Assembly (NCBI GenBank): GCA_025765615.1
Contig: JAIVFJ010000011.1
Span: forward strand, 248,001-312,000
DNA length: 64,000 nucleotides
Reading direction: 5' to 3'
Source: Zopfochytrium polystomum
Lineage: Eukaryota; Chytridiomycota; Chytridiomycetes; Chytridiales; Chytridiaceae
Each line of letters begins with the position of its first letter. Within the stretch, counting starts at the first letter, position 1. The notes beneath the pieces were generated by a model. That model had not been told where the DNA came from and ran no database searches. It saw nothing but the letters and a program-made list of their open reading frames with translations. Positions 1 to 11,612 of the stretch are shown here, in pieces. A program made the position numbers and the translations under genes.

Positions 1-341
1 AACTTCAACATTGGCCACAGACCACAGAGAAGGAACCACATGCAGAGAGGCCACCAGCTGGAAAAAACTGGGCAAGACTGCAGCAACCAAGTGCAGTGCA
101 ACTGAAACCAGCTCCCCAAAAATAGTGTCTTCTCCAGGGGCTTTGCCCTGGGGGCAACCACGACTTTTCCTAAAGGAATCAAGGCAATCAAACTGGGGTG
201 CCACGCTGGCAAGTCCTTGCGAAAAAGCACATAAATGATATTATGATTCTCACAAACCACTTCTTTGAACATCGATGCGCAAATATCAGTGGAGCATTCT
301 CTTTTTCGGTGCGCAATGACAGGGCTTTTGTCATCATTGGC
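1..341. other. Downstream flank of KU70, no gene seen
   Basis: I see no convincing coding region, RNA gene or repeat here. It holds the 3' flank of KU70. The 75-codon open frame at 11-238 has no recognisable motif. Confidence 0.4.
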
Positions 342-3040
342 TCACGCTGAAAAGTGGTCGTCAACTTGCTGAATCAGGTCGTCCTGGAGAAGCGCATTCA
401 CGTCAAGATCACTTATTAGTCATGCACCCTTACCTTCTTCTTTGCTGGTGCAACTCCCACCGACAGCAAGAAAGCAGTAAGGGACACTACTGTCAACTTT
501 TTCAACTGTCCATTCTCCCACAAAGCCTTAACATCTTCGGAGGACGGAGGGGCTACTTTCTCTTTCTTGCGGGGTGTCGGAGGATCGGAGACCTCCTGTT
601 TAGGTTTAGGCAAGAGCTTCAAGACACAATTTGCCCGAAACCAAAACGCTCACTTGCTTCCTTTTCCGCGGGGTTGAGGGGATGGACTGCGGAACTTCAG
701 GTTCAGGAAGAGTGTCCTCCAGACGAGCAACAAGTCTTCCGATTCGCTTCTGGATTGCTGCCTCGTTTGGGAGGGTATGGTCTTTCTCTTGTCAGATTTG
801 GCTAGGTTTGGCCAATCTCATACCGAAAAAGTCAGCGGCCATGTCACGTTTAAGTGCAATTGCTTGAAGATTTTCGTAGTGCTTCTGAATTGCTTAAACA
901 TGCGCATTTGTTACCAACGAACCAAAGCTGGTGAATTCTTACTTGGGTTCTCATAATTGTCGCAACTAAAATTTTTTAAAGTGGTCTTATCGATCATTTC
1001 TCCGACCACGCCAATCGCTTCCTGCAGAATGGGGACTTGACAAGTGGGGTCATTTAGTCTAAGCGATTCGTTTGCTTGTACGTACTCCGAATAGTGGAGT
1101 CGAACTCAGGTGCAGGCGGTTTGCGCACATCATCCGAGAAAGGTATATGAATCAAATGAAATCCAGAGGGCCTCAGAACGTTGCCCTTTCCATCAAACTC
1201 CTCCAGCTAAAAAAATGTTCAACCTTTCCGTTAGGCATAATCGATAGGATCGAACCTGAGGAAGTAAGGCGACCAGACGAGGAGTGGCGTTCTTGCGAGG
1301 AACAAAAGAGCATATAACAGCCTTTTGCAGAGCCGAAACTCGAGCCAAAAATTGAATAAAAACTGCCGAACTACCCGAATAGCCCTTGATTTACGATCTC
1401 ATTTCAGTGATCGGCCATTTTGATTCGATCAATTTACCTCTTCGTCAGGAAACAGAAACGATGAGTGCTTTAGATTATAGTACGGCTTACGCAATACTTC
1501 GGCCAATGGTTTGAATCCAATAAGGCGAAGACCTGGTTCACCAAAAGTTTTGATTGCTGCGACCTCCTCCTTGGAAAATACGACCTCCATGCAATTCGTC
1601 AGCCAACGTCGCGTCCAGCCGTCAACCGACCTTCTTTCCGCCATACAGGTAGTACGAGTCCATGTCGGAGACGGACAACTGCTGAGCTGTTGTCTTCAAG
1701 AATTCGTTAGGATCCGACGAACAAGACTTCATTTTTCGCACCTTGCAAATGTATGATGTGACAACTGCCACTTCTTCATTGGTTGCAGCCACCAAGTAAG
1801 TGTAGGTTCCCAGCTTTGTCTCAGCAACCAGATTGTACCTTCAATGTTAGATGTCAGGTGTGTCAGTACGTTCGAATTAGTTCACCCTTGTACGCCAAAC
1901 TCAAAATCGTCCCCAAGTATGAAAGGAATTCTGAACGCTGTCCTTTTTTTGAACTCTTTCTGTCGCACTTGTTTCAAAAGGTCGTCTAGCTTTCCTGTTG
2001 CATCGTGATGATTGGTGCCTGTGTCATCCTCTTCCATTTTGACTATCTTGTCCTTTGGATTGGTCAGTATCCTTCTGTAACGTGATCGGCGCACCTTGAA
2101 GAAGACATCATAGTCGAATTCTCGACCAGGCGGCTTAAGGTAGAAAAGGTGCAAAATTGCGCCAGTGTCGTGCAAATCGTTTGCTCGCGTCATTGCCGAT
2201 CGCTGAAGGTCGATTTTGCCTGCGTTAGGATTGTCGTTGTTGGTGAGCAAGAATATTCGCTTTGAATCCTGTTTCTTCGCCCTAGTGGTATGTAAATCGG
2301 CGGCAATTACTACCATAAGCACAACAGACTCACGCTTTTGAGAACAAGGTGTTGCAAATCCAGAGCGCCTCATGAAACGCGTACTCATCTGAGGAGCCTA
2401 TGTCTCGTTCAAACGAGTCGGGTGCTAAGGTCGACGTTAAGTCATGCAAACGAGCATCTAAACCGGATATCTACACTGCTCAAAAGCCTCAAGGTCAGAG
2501 ATTCTTCTTGCGTAGGGTGCCTCCAAGTCCTGGTATATATATATATGTTCGAAGCTGTGCGAATTCTGGCTCTTTTTCTGATTGATTCGCGTTAGGACGG
2601 CCCTTTCGGCAGACTGTGCAAAAAGGTCTTCACTGACGGTTCCGTAGAAGACGACGGCGGAGAAGTCGGAGTCGTTATTAATAATCTTCGAGAGGAGGTA
2701 GTTCGTAGCACAGCGAAGCACATTTTGAAAGAGGGATCGACCATCGTCTTGCGGGGTGTGCATAGACGGAGATGCATCGACGAGAAAAATCAGGCAATCC
2801 TTTCCCCGTTGAATGGCCTACGAAATCGTACGCGTTGCGGTTAAACGAAGCTTTTGCCACAAATAACTGAAGCCAGAATGTTGAATGGATTGCAAGCAAC
2901 GGCGAGATTCCCGAATGAAGGGTTGGAATTTCAACGGTGTGAAAGATTGGCCTATTTCGTACCTCATCTTTGTCCTCTTCGTCGAACTCCTCCTCCTCCT
3001 CCTCTTCGCCTCCGCTTCCGTAAGGGGCTCTCCAAGACAT
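342..3040 (-). CDS. KU70: Ku70 (XRCC6) DNA end-binding subunit
   Basis: DNA-end-binding subunit of the Ku heterodimer for non-homologous end joining and telomere maintenance. This is a multi-exon gene. Exon 1 (from 3040) encodes MSWRAPYGSG and an acidic run. Exon 2 starts near 2819 with the vWA strand CLIFLVDASPSM, followed by AVVFYGT and IYIYQDLEAPYARRI, as in Ku70. Later exons carry KRIFLLTNNDNPN and DTGAILHLFYLKPPGREF (2388-1882), then FGEPGLRLIGFKP in the beta-barrel region (1644-1429). The C-terminal SAP domain is at 622-416 (KKLTVVSLTAFLLSVGVAP). Its last exon follows an AAG|GTAAGG donor and a CTTCTCCAG acceptor and ends DDLIQQVDDHFSA at 342, which completes the SAP fold better than stopping at 416. 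The start codon lies 118 bp from the divergent RXT3 start. The family call is firm; internal exon edges are approximate. Confidence 0.9.
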
Positions 3041-3158
3041 GTCTTGCTACTGGATTTCGGACAGCTGGGGCGTGGTAGGGCTTGGTTTTGTTGTTTTTTT
3101 TTTGCTCCGTGGTCGCTCTCCCTTGTTCTCCGCGATCAAATTCACTGGCGCCGCCCAA
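3041..3158. promoter_or_regulatory. Short bidirectional promoter between KU70 and RXT3
   Basis: Only 118 bp separate the divergent start codons. The stretch has a T-run (about 3091-3104) and no clear TATA box on either side. Both 5' UTRs and the shared promoter must fit here or overlap the genes, unless an upstream non-coding exon exists. Confidence 0.5.
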
Positions 3159-5966
3159 ATGTCCATGGACTCGTCCGAGGCGAGGCCCTCCGTTTTTGAG
3201 GGACCTGCACCAGCTCTGGCGACGAAAGTGGGCAACACACACGGCTCATCTTCGCGAAGCAGTGGCAGCTCCACGCCTTCCGCAACACCAGCGTTCCCTG
3301 GTCAGTCCAAAACTCCAGCTGGTAATCAACAAATGGCATTGGAAGACGGAAACGCGCAGTACGCTTCAGTTCAGCGACTTGATGCTTCCGTTGCGAACTG
3401 GCAATCTGTCCCAACTGCCTCGTCAACCTTTGTAAAGCACATGGAGGAGTCTGGTTCATCTCGTAGTAGCTCCAACGAGGAAGTTGCACTGAAGGTATGT
3501 CAGGTTGGTGCACAGATTAATGCTGTCAGCTTAAGCTGTCTATTTCTCGGCTAGCGTCTTCATCAATTTCACGCTGATCACAGTGAGGATTGCTTTGCTT
3601 CTTCGATCCGCTTTTGCTTACCCGATCACAGGTTTGGGCACCAACAGTTCGCCTGCTGCATCACCTGACTTGTCAGCGCGGGGAAGCGGGATGCGAAACA
3701 GCGACAAGGATCGGTCACAGAAGATCGGGGGGTCGCCGTCAATCACGGCGGATGGCGGCACTCTGGGTAAGCGAAAAGTTTCAGCTCGGTCTCGCACTCC
3801 GTCTTCGGAGAAGAGCTCCCAGCCAGATGCCTACTCCCGCAGTACGATGATACAAGCAGTTGAGCCAGAGCCGACGGCCAAAAGACGGAAATTATCGGAT
3901 GCAGATGCTTCTCGAAACACCCTTTCCTCCCTCGCCGGTCCCGTTGGATTGAAAAGCTCCGCAGGTTTTCCTTTCAAATCCAATCCTAACGAGGAAATGG
4001 ATGGAGAGTCTAAATTGAAGCTAAATGGAAATGGCAACGGGCTGATCAGCGAAGCGAGCAGAAAAGATCCTGGAGATTTCAAAGTTCTGGATGATGTCAG
4101 GCTTCTCTACTTCCCCGAAAATGTGGAAGACCGCCATCTTGGTGAATCTTTTCTTCTTACGAAAATGTTGACTAACCAAGGGCAGGTCACCTATATTATA
4201 GAGGTGCCAAGATGCGCGACAAAACTTCCGCGGATTCCTCGAATTTAGAATTGTTTCTATTGCCATCTTTTGACTCTTCGCATCTTTACGCGACAATCGA
4301 AATTCGCATTGCTGCGGAGTATTTGACAATGAACAACAATTTAGCTGTCCGATATAATTCAGTATGGGGAACGGACGTTTACACTGATGATTCCGACATC
4401 GTTTCTGCTTTGTTTCACTCCGGATTGTATATTCCCGTCGATGCCCCTGTTGCTTCTCCTGTTGATGGGAGCCTGCGTGAAACCAATTCTCTTCAAAATA
4501 CCCAGGTCATTGGTAAGTTTGAAGGATCATTCGTCCGGCTTCACGTTCACCATCCTTCGTTCTATTTAGACGAGAGAAGGCGTTTGCCCAAACCGTCGGT
4601 CAATCCTGTCATACCCAAAATGAATCCGGCGTACGAGGGCACAGCCTGGAGGGTTCCTTTACACGATGTCGCAGTCACACTGAGAATACTTCCTCGTTTG
4701 AAACGGTACACAGGAACACTAAGAAACGGAGTCTCTTCAAGAAGCTGGGGAGCATCGCATGAGGGGGAGTCCTTTCGAGTGGAGAAGATCGAGTTGTTAG
4801 ACCGGACAACCCCAGCTCCCTCTCGCGGCCGCAAATCCGTTGCGGCGAGGTGGTGCGAAAGTGCCTGCGTCCTCGGAATAGGCGGTGGCAGAAACAACAC
4901 CCGGGTGGAAAGGGCAAAGGACGCCGTCTTCATCGAACCAATAGGTCAAGCGGATGGATCACGGTACAGGAAAGACCAGTCCAGCTGGACCCGAACGGGT
5001 ATAGCGTTTGGTGGCCTCAGCGGAACGGGAAGCGCATTTCTCGCGTCGCCCCAACTACGAAGCTTTGTATTCAATGCCGGAGTAACCACTGGAGTGCGAT
5101 GGCCGTCCGGTGAGACAGAAAGCAATGGCGTTGAAAGCGAGGACGAGGTTCACGAGCGCAGGGATCTCGCGCTCGTTCGAGACGAACTTGGTCGGCTGTG
5201 GGGAACGAGGTGTCAGAGTCGCTTTGACGATGAAGAGAGCGACCAATTGGGGTTTAAAAGCCCACAGCGTTCCAGTCGATCACCGCGCTACGGATGCCGG
5301 TGGACTGATCCACATGACGGCTGGAGCCGATCAGCAAATGTATATGGCTGGAGAATGCATACGTCCGGCGAGGGCGACACCGATAATCATTCAACTTGTT
5401 TAATGGATCCTTCGGAGACTGTTACATTCGTGTTTTCTACTCTCACTGGACAACCGTGGTAAGAATCTTAATTTTTTTTTTCCCCCGCTGCTTACCGCCT
5501 TTGCTGGTTTCTTAGCGTGAAATACGCTGTCAGGTGGCTGATGGATTGGCCGCGATCACTTCAAGACCTTCTAGCCGACATTTCTCCCACAACGGAAGTT
5601 TCTGGCCCAACGTCCTTTTTGCCGGGTTCCGTGACTGATATAGTTCATTCCTTCACATTCGACGAGCTCAAAAGGATGCGAAAGTGGGCTTACTGGCGCA
5701 TCCGGATCACTCGTGACATTTTATGCCTCGAGAATAGGTTCGGTCGCAGAGTTGAAGTTAGCCTGACTGCCGGGGGAGCAGGGCTGCCCCCGCGGGAGAC
5801 CTTTGCCATAGCATTCGACAGAGACGGATCCGGTAACCTTTCAACTCTTCACGCGGGATTAGCCGACCTCCATTGGGTCCCGGAAGGTCTCCAATTGTTA
5901 GGAAGGCAGGAGCAGCTCTTTCGATGTGATAGATTTTGTTGGAAACCGTCAAAGATTCAACAATAA
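3159..5966 (+). CDS. RXT3: Rxt3-domain protein (Rpd3L histone deacetylase complex)
   Basis: Likely subunit of the large Rpd3/Sin3 histone deacetylase complex in the nucleus. The Ser-rich, low-complexity N-terminus starts at MSMDSSEARPSV. A second exon holds basic, nuclear-localisation-like stretches (GKRKVSARSR, AKRRKLSD). The Rxt3 core begins after a short intron near 4205-4247 and reads IEIRIAAEYLT, then LWGTDVYTDDSD-like VWGTDVYTDDSDIV, FHSGLYIP and a conserved VTLRILPRL segment. A clean intron (GTAAGAATC...TTTCTTAG, ending 5515) joins QPCVKYAVRWLMDW in frame to the last exon, which ends at 5966. The junction after NEEVALK near 3495-3630 is uncertain because the obvious GTATGT donor gives the wrong phase; a weaker GTGCAC donor would keep frame. 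The domain assignment rests on the WGTDVYTDDSD block. Confidence 0.75.
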
Positions 5967-6194
5967 ACGCCTAGTGAGGGAAATTGTGCGATTTCTCAGA
6001 TCTTTCCCTAGGAGCAAAGGAGAGATCTACAAGCGGGCGCAACAACGAGATGAACGGAGCTCGAAGCAATAACTAGAACTACGAGGTGATGTTTTGCAAG
6101 ATATTGTTGTTTCGGAAAATAATGTCGTCGTGCTACGGATGGATCCATCGCGTGCGATGGATTAAAAAAGAACCAATGTCAGTGAAAAAGCTGT

Positions 6195-6335
6195 ACTCTG
6201 GGCATGTAGTGGAACGGAAGCCCAGTACAAAACGTTTTCTACCTCCTCTGCCAAGCAGAAAATTGTCAGAAAGAATGTCACACTTGCGTTGCGACTATTA
6301 TAGAGTTCAAATAATCAAATATGGCAAAAGACTGC
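6195..6335 (+). repeat. Degenerate copia-type LTR relic
   Basis: The stretch TAGTGGAACGGAAGCCCAGT, the following AAGCAGA and GCGACTATTATAG align in order with the copia LTR copies at 11174-11400 and 56007-56232 (TAGTGGAATGGAAACCCAGT ... AAGCAGATAA ... GCGACTATTATAG). It is diverged and lacks both ends, so it is an old insertion. Confidence 0.5.
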
Positions 6336-7204
6336 AGACAGTGTTGTGCCGTCATCGCGTAGCGCGAGTCCAGTTACAATCAGACACATGCGCAACTTAC
6401 TGTTAAAGTACGGAAGCTGAGGCGCGTCTCTAAATTGCTAAAACGAACCCGCAACTCTGGCTCAAAACTGGCAACAGCAGAACAGCAGAACACCAGAGGA
6501 ATTTGAAACCCAGCGCTGTGCACGCGCATGCGCACACTAAACAGACGCTATTATATCTGTTGCACATGTGCACACTGTCCGAACCACTGACAAGAGTGGC
6601 AGTAGTGTTGATCCGGACAAAATGTGGCACAGCAATGGTCCAACTGTGGTCTCTTGCGTCAAGAAACTCCCCGCAAACGCGGGTGGGAGGTCACTGTGGG
6701 CGGAAATACGGTCGTCACGGTCTCAGTCTTTAGGAAGGGCATTCTCCCAACAGTGTCAGCAGGGACGTGGGTGCGCCGCCTTATGCGCGCTCGCGGGGAC
6801 ATCCCACGCGCAAGGTTGCTTCGCGGCCAGAGAGTGCAACCCTGTCCAACTCTATGCTGCTGCATTGCCCGCTGCAGCTCAGCTGATCGCCATCAGTGAC
6901 ACCAGCTCCCTTGCTGGCATGCAGCAGCTGTGGTGGTGTCAAGTAAGCACATGTCGAAGGATGAGTCAACAGTGCTCAAGCGGGCTCTGGCTGACTGCCG
7001 CGACGGTCCAGCGGAACAGCCGGCACTGTGCGTCCAGCTTGGGCTTGCGGCGGCTTCGCCACCACCTTATCTGGACCCATCACCGCCGCCATCAGTTTCA
7101 CTGTTTTCGTTGTGATCGCGACCTTAGGTCCTGACCTCAACGTCACCATCACCAAATCTGCCGCCTCGACCAATCCGTCGCGATCTCGCCTTCTTCATTA
7201 TTGC

Positions 7205-7445
7205 GGCGGCGAAGCCGCCCGTATCGGCTTCACCACCACCATCATTTGCCGTCGCGGCCTCCGCCATGATCTCGCCATCAATATTGCGGCGGCAAAGCCG
7301 CCGCCTTTTCGTTTGTTCGGCGGACTCGCAGCCTTTGGCCGCTCGCCGCCGCCTCTGCGAAAATTGGGTCGCCGACATTTTGGAATTCAGCAGCTTGGAC
7401 AATTTGGACGCACTGCACTCGCGGCCTTTGGCCGCTGTCAGTTGA
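7205..7445. repeat. Cluster of GC triloop hairpins
   Basis: Three perfect short hairpins with 3-nt loops are visible: GGCGGC-GAA-GCCGCC at 7205-7219, GCGGCGGC-AAA-GCCGCCGC at 7286-7304, and GCGGCC-TTT-GGCCGC at 7431-7445. An imperfect fourth (GCAGCC-TTT-GGCCGC) lies near 7328-7342. The loop type varies while the stem theme is constant. Confidence 0.6.
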
Positions 7446-8775
7446 ACGCCCTGCCTTTGGGATTGGTTACCCGAATAGCAAGTCCTCAGAATAGCAAGTC
7501 CTCATAAGGTCCCCTCTGCTGACAGACCAGAGGTGAGGTTCGTTTGTCTGGCGAAAAGTTAAAACGTCGAATTGCGGCAGTTTTACGATATTTTATAGAA
7601 CGGACACAGGACCTATGAGCGCGTGGTTCGGATTGGTTCGGGTTCGGCGTGGTCCGAAAAAGGTTGACTGCGAAGGACATCGTTGATGTGGACCTTCGCC
7701 AGCTTGGATCGAAACGAGGAAGAGAGCTACGGACCGCAAACTTGGTTGACGAGTTCTATTAAGGTAGATCTTGCTATGGCAGAATTCGAGGATCAGGATT
7801 CCAATAGGAAGGGATAGGTCGTGAATGTGGATTTCACGCTACCAAGGCCATTGACGAGGTGGGTTGATATGTCGCGTCCGTAACTCCGCAAGGAAATTTT
7901 TAAGGACTTCAGCTTCGGATACGTTGTAGCCAGGAATTGTGGCTACCGGAAAGGGGACGACTGCGTGTGAATGGGCGAAGTCGTAAAAACCGGCCGATCA
8001 GAGGTTTGTTTCGTCTAATCAGACTCGATGGAAAATAGCGCAATCGCTAAGAAACTTGGTGGACAGATAGGTTGTACTGAAAATCTTTCTACACTACAAA
8101 CGCCGGCTGCACTTGTATTTGGGGACGATCTGGACGAAAATTCGAAAATCGGAAATAACTTTGGCAAGTGCATCATCGCCACTTGTGATTACCTTTACCT
8201 TCAGCACAAGGAGAAAATAATAATCACCACTTGTGATTACCAAGCCAAAGGAGTGGGGGAAGCGTAGAATTTCGAAAAGCGGTCAAAAAGGGATCAAGGT
8301 AGCAAAGGTCCTCAACAATGTTGAAGCTGGGTCACAGGAAGGAGGCTGGGTAGCCACTCTCACCTCTCCAAACCAAAGAGATTCTGGAAGGCTTGGGGCG
8401 AAAATGAAAAGAATTATGGCAAAAAGGAGGAGTTTCAAAATCATAGTAAAATGCGAAAACATGGGACAAAAGAAGGTCATGTCAACACCAAGACCCAAAC
8501 CCAACACACAGCGTGTTGGAGTTTGAGAAATTCTTAAATAGCTCAGTAAAATTCGGGAAAATTCAGGAAAAATCGAGGGAAGCGTAGAGATGCGTAGAAA
8601 TGCAGGTATAGGCTTTATAAGCTCGAAAATGCGAAGTTGAATAAGTAGAAATGCTCAAAACGAGGCTGCTGAAGTTGAAATCAAGTTCAGGAGGTTGGAA
8701 TTCTTCAGGATGGCGCCAAACTGATCCCGCCCTGTGCGGACTGTTCCACCAACACCACTCGTGCAGCTCCGCTTT

Positions 8776-8793
8776 CTCTCTCTCTCTTCCTCA

Positions 8794-8850
<57 letters not shown>
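8776..8850. repeat. (CT)n microsatellite
   Basis: A CT dinucleotide run with minor interruptions. It directly abuts a gypsy LTR end fragment at about 8857-8900. Confidence 0.9.
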
Positions 8851-8851
<1 letters not shown>

Positions 8852-8856
8852 ACTGA

Positions 8857-8900
8857 AGGAATGTTCAAGAAGGTTCCAGAGGTTTCCAGAAGGTGATTCA
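8857..8900 (-). repeat. Truncated gypsy LTR terminus
   Basis: The segment GAAGGAATGTTCAAGAAGG, then TTCCAGAGGTTTCCAGAAGG and TGATTCATAAC matches the U3 end of the gypsy LTR seen complete at 12391-12698. It lacks the last base and all internal LTR sequence. The (CT)n tract sits at the broken edge. Confidence 0.75.
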
Positions 8901-9065
8901 TAACGTGGTGCAGGGAGTGCTTTTTTCAAGTCGGATCCAAATCCGATTTGAACTTCCATCATCTCAGTTCTGTTGACCTGAGAAACCTTTCCGCCCGACC
9001 GCAACCCAGCCCAGAGTAATTCAGTCGACACCGCTCAGGCCTTCAACAGCTGGGACTTCAGGCCT

Positions 9066-9410
9066 GTGAGGTCTTACTGGGCCTATATGTGTTTCTTGCG
9101 GCCAAGGATGGAGTATGGCTTTACTCTGTGCCCTTTGAACCACACACATCCGAAGGATGTGCAGAAATTGCAGGAGAAGTGTTTAAGGAAGGCGCTGTCC
9201 CTTGTGAAGACCTCCTTAGGGGCTGCCTTGCATCTGATACTTGGAGTGATCCCTGTAGCAGCCAGGAACAAAATGCTGAACCCCAGACTTCCTCAGATTG
9301 CACACATTCAGGATGCTTGCATCACAACAGACACGGTGCAGAAGATTGCATCAGGGGCTTCTTTGGGGCAATCCTTGACAAAGTTTTCACTTGACTACAA
9401 CAGTATTTGA
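9066..9410 (+). pseudogene. LINE reverse-transcriptase C-terminal fragment
   Basis: The translated segment has FLRPRMEYGFTLCPLNHTHP, KLQEKCLRKAL, ALHLILGVIPVAARN and LNPRLPQI. This is the order found after the catalytic core of non-LTR retrotransposon reverse transcriptases (PRLEYG...LQ..CLR...ALH..LGIIPM..R). No catalytic core precedes it, so it is a 5'-truncated remnant, the usual product of target-primed reverse transcription. It is not visibly the same LINE as at 44601-52013. Confidence 0.7.
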
Positions 9411-9539
9411 GATTTGGGACTCAGTATGGTGGCCCTCCTTTGGGGAGTTGCCATTGATGGAAACAGTTAGAGGGTTTCACTCCACGTTAGGATTGGGTTT
9501 AACCAGTAATATCCTATCCTATCCAAACCCCCAAGCGAA

Positions 9540-11170
9540 AGTTATTGTTCTGCACAATGCCCTTGGGGAGAGCAAACCAGTGCCAATGCAGACCCGAGCG
9601 GTGGCCTGCCAAGCGTCCTGCACCTGAGCCAGCCAGCAAGTCTGACGGGATTGAGAAGTCAAAACGCATCCCTGGGACTCCCAAAGCGCCCAGCGGCCCA
9701 CAGACGTGCGACCAACATGGATTTTGGGTCAACCACACTCCTGAGAAATGCAACACTTTCCCCTCTGATACTGGCAACTCTTCCAAGAGGTCTGCCAAAC
9801 GTCGGAGGAAGGAGGAGATGCAGGACTCTGCGAAGTTGGCAAGGGACACTCCCTACCCAATGTCTATTGAAGGAAGCACTGCAGAGCCACAAGCGGGCCT
9901 ATCCATGAGGGCATCTCCTACCAAAGAGTCTCGCTGAGGATGAGGAGATGATGGAGATCTTCACTGAAGGGGGCCAGACTGGCTGCTGAAGGGACCAGCG
10001 CTCTTGACAACTTTCTCAGCTCGTCAGACCAGGTTGAACGAGCTTGTGCAGCACGTGAGGTTGAGATTGGTCAGTTCCAAGACATCGAAGTTGGGTATGA
10101 TTTTGAAGTGCAGTTCACAGTCACCTTCCTGGATGGTCGACCAGACCCACGCTGGGCCACTGACAACTTCGCCACCAACGCCGGTTACTTGGAAATGTGC
10201 AAGAGCTTTTACTTTGGGTACGGCCGCATAGTCACATGGAATTACCTAGATGGCTCCAAATATGCCAAGCTCGCATGATTGAACGGGGGCTCACAGCACC
10301 AAGTTCTCTTGGATTCTGGTGTCTCTCGTGCCATGTCGCCACTTTGGGAACACATCAAACCAAGCGTACCATCACAACTGCCAACGGTCGCATTGTGGTG
10401 GGCACATACATGGGGGACTTCGCCCTCACAGTCAACAGCGTCACACTTGTACTGCGAGACTCGCTGCACATGCCTGAATTCACAGACACTCTGCTTTCGG
10501 TGCATCAGATTGTGCAGCAAACGGGTCACCACATGATCTGCACACAAGAAGTTGCTCTCATTCACCTGCAGGCAAGCAGCACGGACCACGTCTTTGCCCA
10601 CCGCAGTAATGATAACATCTACCTGGTGACTTCCCCAGTTCAGCGGTGCACACTGTATCCGACAGGGCGAACTGCAGAAGAGACACTCCGATGAGCCAGG
10701 GGGACGCCTCAGGTAAGTTGGATCTGCCCACGTCAGCTGCGCACACTGCGCCTCCATCTTTAGGTCACACTGACTCGTCTTCACCCCAACAGGCCATCGA
10801 GGCATTCAAAATTCTTCACAAGAAATTTGGACATATCTCTTTGACTTTGTTGAAAAAGACGTGGGAAAATCTCAATAAAGACGGAAAATCATTTTCTGAT
10901 GTGACCACAAGCACACCCTGCATGACATGTGACCCTTAGGACGATGAGGGCCAGACCCATTTACCCAACTGATAGGCCAAACACCCAGCTCCTGGGTCGT
11001 TTACACACTGGTGCTGTACCCCTGCCCGCACAAGGAAGGCACGGTGAAAAACATTGGCAATTAGTTGTTGAAGAGTCAACACGTTGGATCAACATCCAGT
11101 TCTTGCACTTGCTGGACCAAGCTCCTGATCGCTTTCGATCCACGATTGAGCAATTTGAACTGCATCACTC
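9540..11170 (+). pseudogene. Truncated Ty1/copia element (gag, protease, integrase N-part)
   Basis: Pieces of a copia polyprotein occur in order but in shifting frames. A Gag zinc-finger-like CDQHGFWVNHTPEKC is near 9706-9752. An aspartic protease segment, QVLLDSGVSRAMSPLW, is near 10300. Then come GDFALTVNSVTLVLRDSLHM and MPEFTDTLLSVHQI, followed by the GAG-pre-integrase motif FKILHKKFGHISLTLLKK with CMTC (10805-10930). Integrase core remnants (GEKHWQLVVEESTRW) end near 11170. Reverse transcriptase and RNase H are absent and an LTR follows directly, so the pol region was lost. Stops and frameshifts make it inactive. Confidence 0.75.
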
Positions 11171-11173
11171 TTG

Positions 11174-11400
11174 AATTATAGAGTATATAGTGGAATGGAA
11201 ACCCAGTGTAAACAGTCTTCCTTCCTCGTCGGCTCAAGCAGATAATATAGGAGAGGTTTTTACCCTGTGCCAGTCACTCTCACCTAGCGACTATTATAGT
11301 GTTCATATCATCATCATGTATCAATAAACAACAGGGGTTTTTTTCCTTTTTCTCTCCATGTTGGGGAGAAGGACCACCAACAAACACACATCTCCACCTC
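11174..11400 (+). repeat. Copia LTR (3' copy of the truncated element)
   Basis: Shares GAGGTTTTTACCCTGTGCCA, the CTCAAGCAGATAAT block, CATATCATCATNATGTATC and TTGGGGAGAAGGACCACC with the LTR at 56007-56232. The first ~15 bp (TGTTGACAAATACTC in the other copies) are missing or diverged. The exact right edge is uncertain; homology to the other copies ends near ACACATCTCCAC. Confidence 0.65.
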
Positions 11401-11424
11401 CCGTTCACTCGCTCAGATTAGGCT

Positions 11425-11612
11425 GTTTACATTGTCCTCGCCGGCGAAGCCTAGGAAAGCAAAGCTAGAATCACTGCTGTCTTCACCTAACTCTTTTTGT
11501 TGGATTCAGACTAGGCCTTTCGGCTTACCCGACTTAGTGTAAGTCGCATCAGCAGCAGCGACGAGGCCGCCGTCGACATAGGAAGCTGACTTCCTAGGCT
11601 CAAATCTCAACA
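11425..11612 (-). repeat. Dispersed repeat family member, copy 1
   Basis: The reverse complement matches 61018-61205 closely over about 180 bp: GAGATTTGAGCCTAGGAAG, GGCGGCCT, ATGCGACTT.CACTAAGTC, GGCCTA.TCTGAATCCAAC, AGAGTTAGGTGAAGACAGC. Both copies carry a small palindrome around CCTAGGAAGNCAGCTTCCTA. No coding potential is seen. It could be a MITE or SINE-like family. Confidence 0.6.

Larger units (their letters stand above)
5967..8770. other. Gene-poor repeat-derived spacer
   Basis: No gene is supported over this 2.8 kb. It contains a worn copia LTR relic (about 6195-6335) and a cluster of GC-rich triloop hairpins (7205-7445). The open frames over 7028-7540 follow from the GCC/GGC-rich composition and show no domain. 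Short direct repeats of a CACTTGTGATTACC type occur near 8180 and 8225. Confidence 0.5.

Noticed and set aside
7028..7507. Frames on both strands over a GC-rich block
   Set aside because: Caused by GCC/GGC-rich hairpin sequence; no homology recognised.
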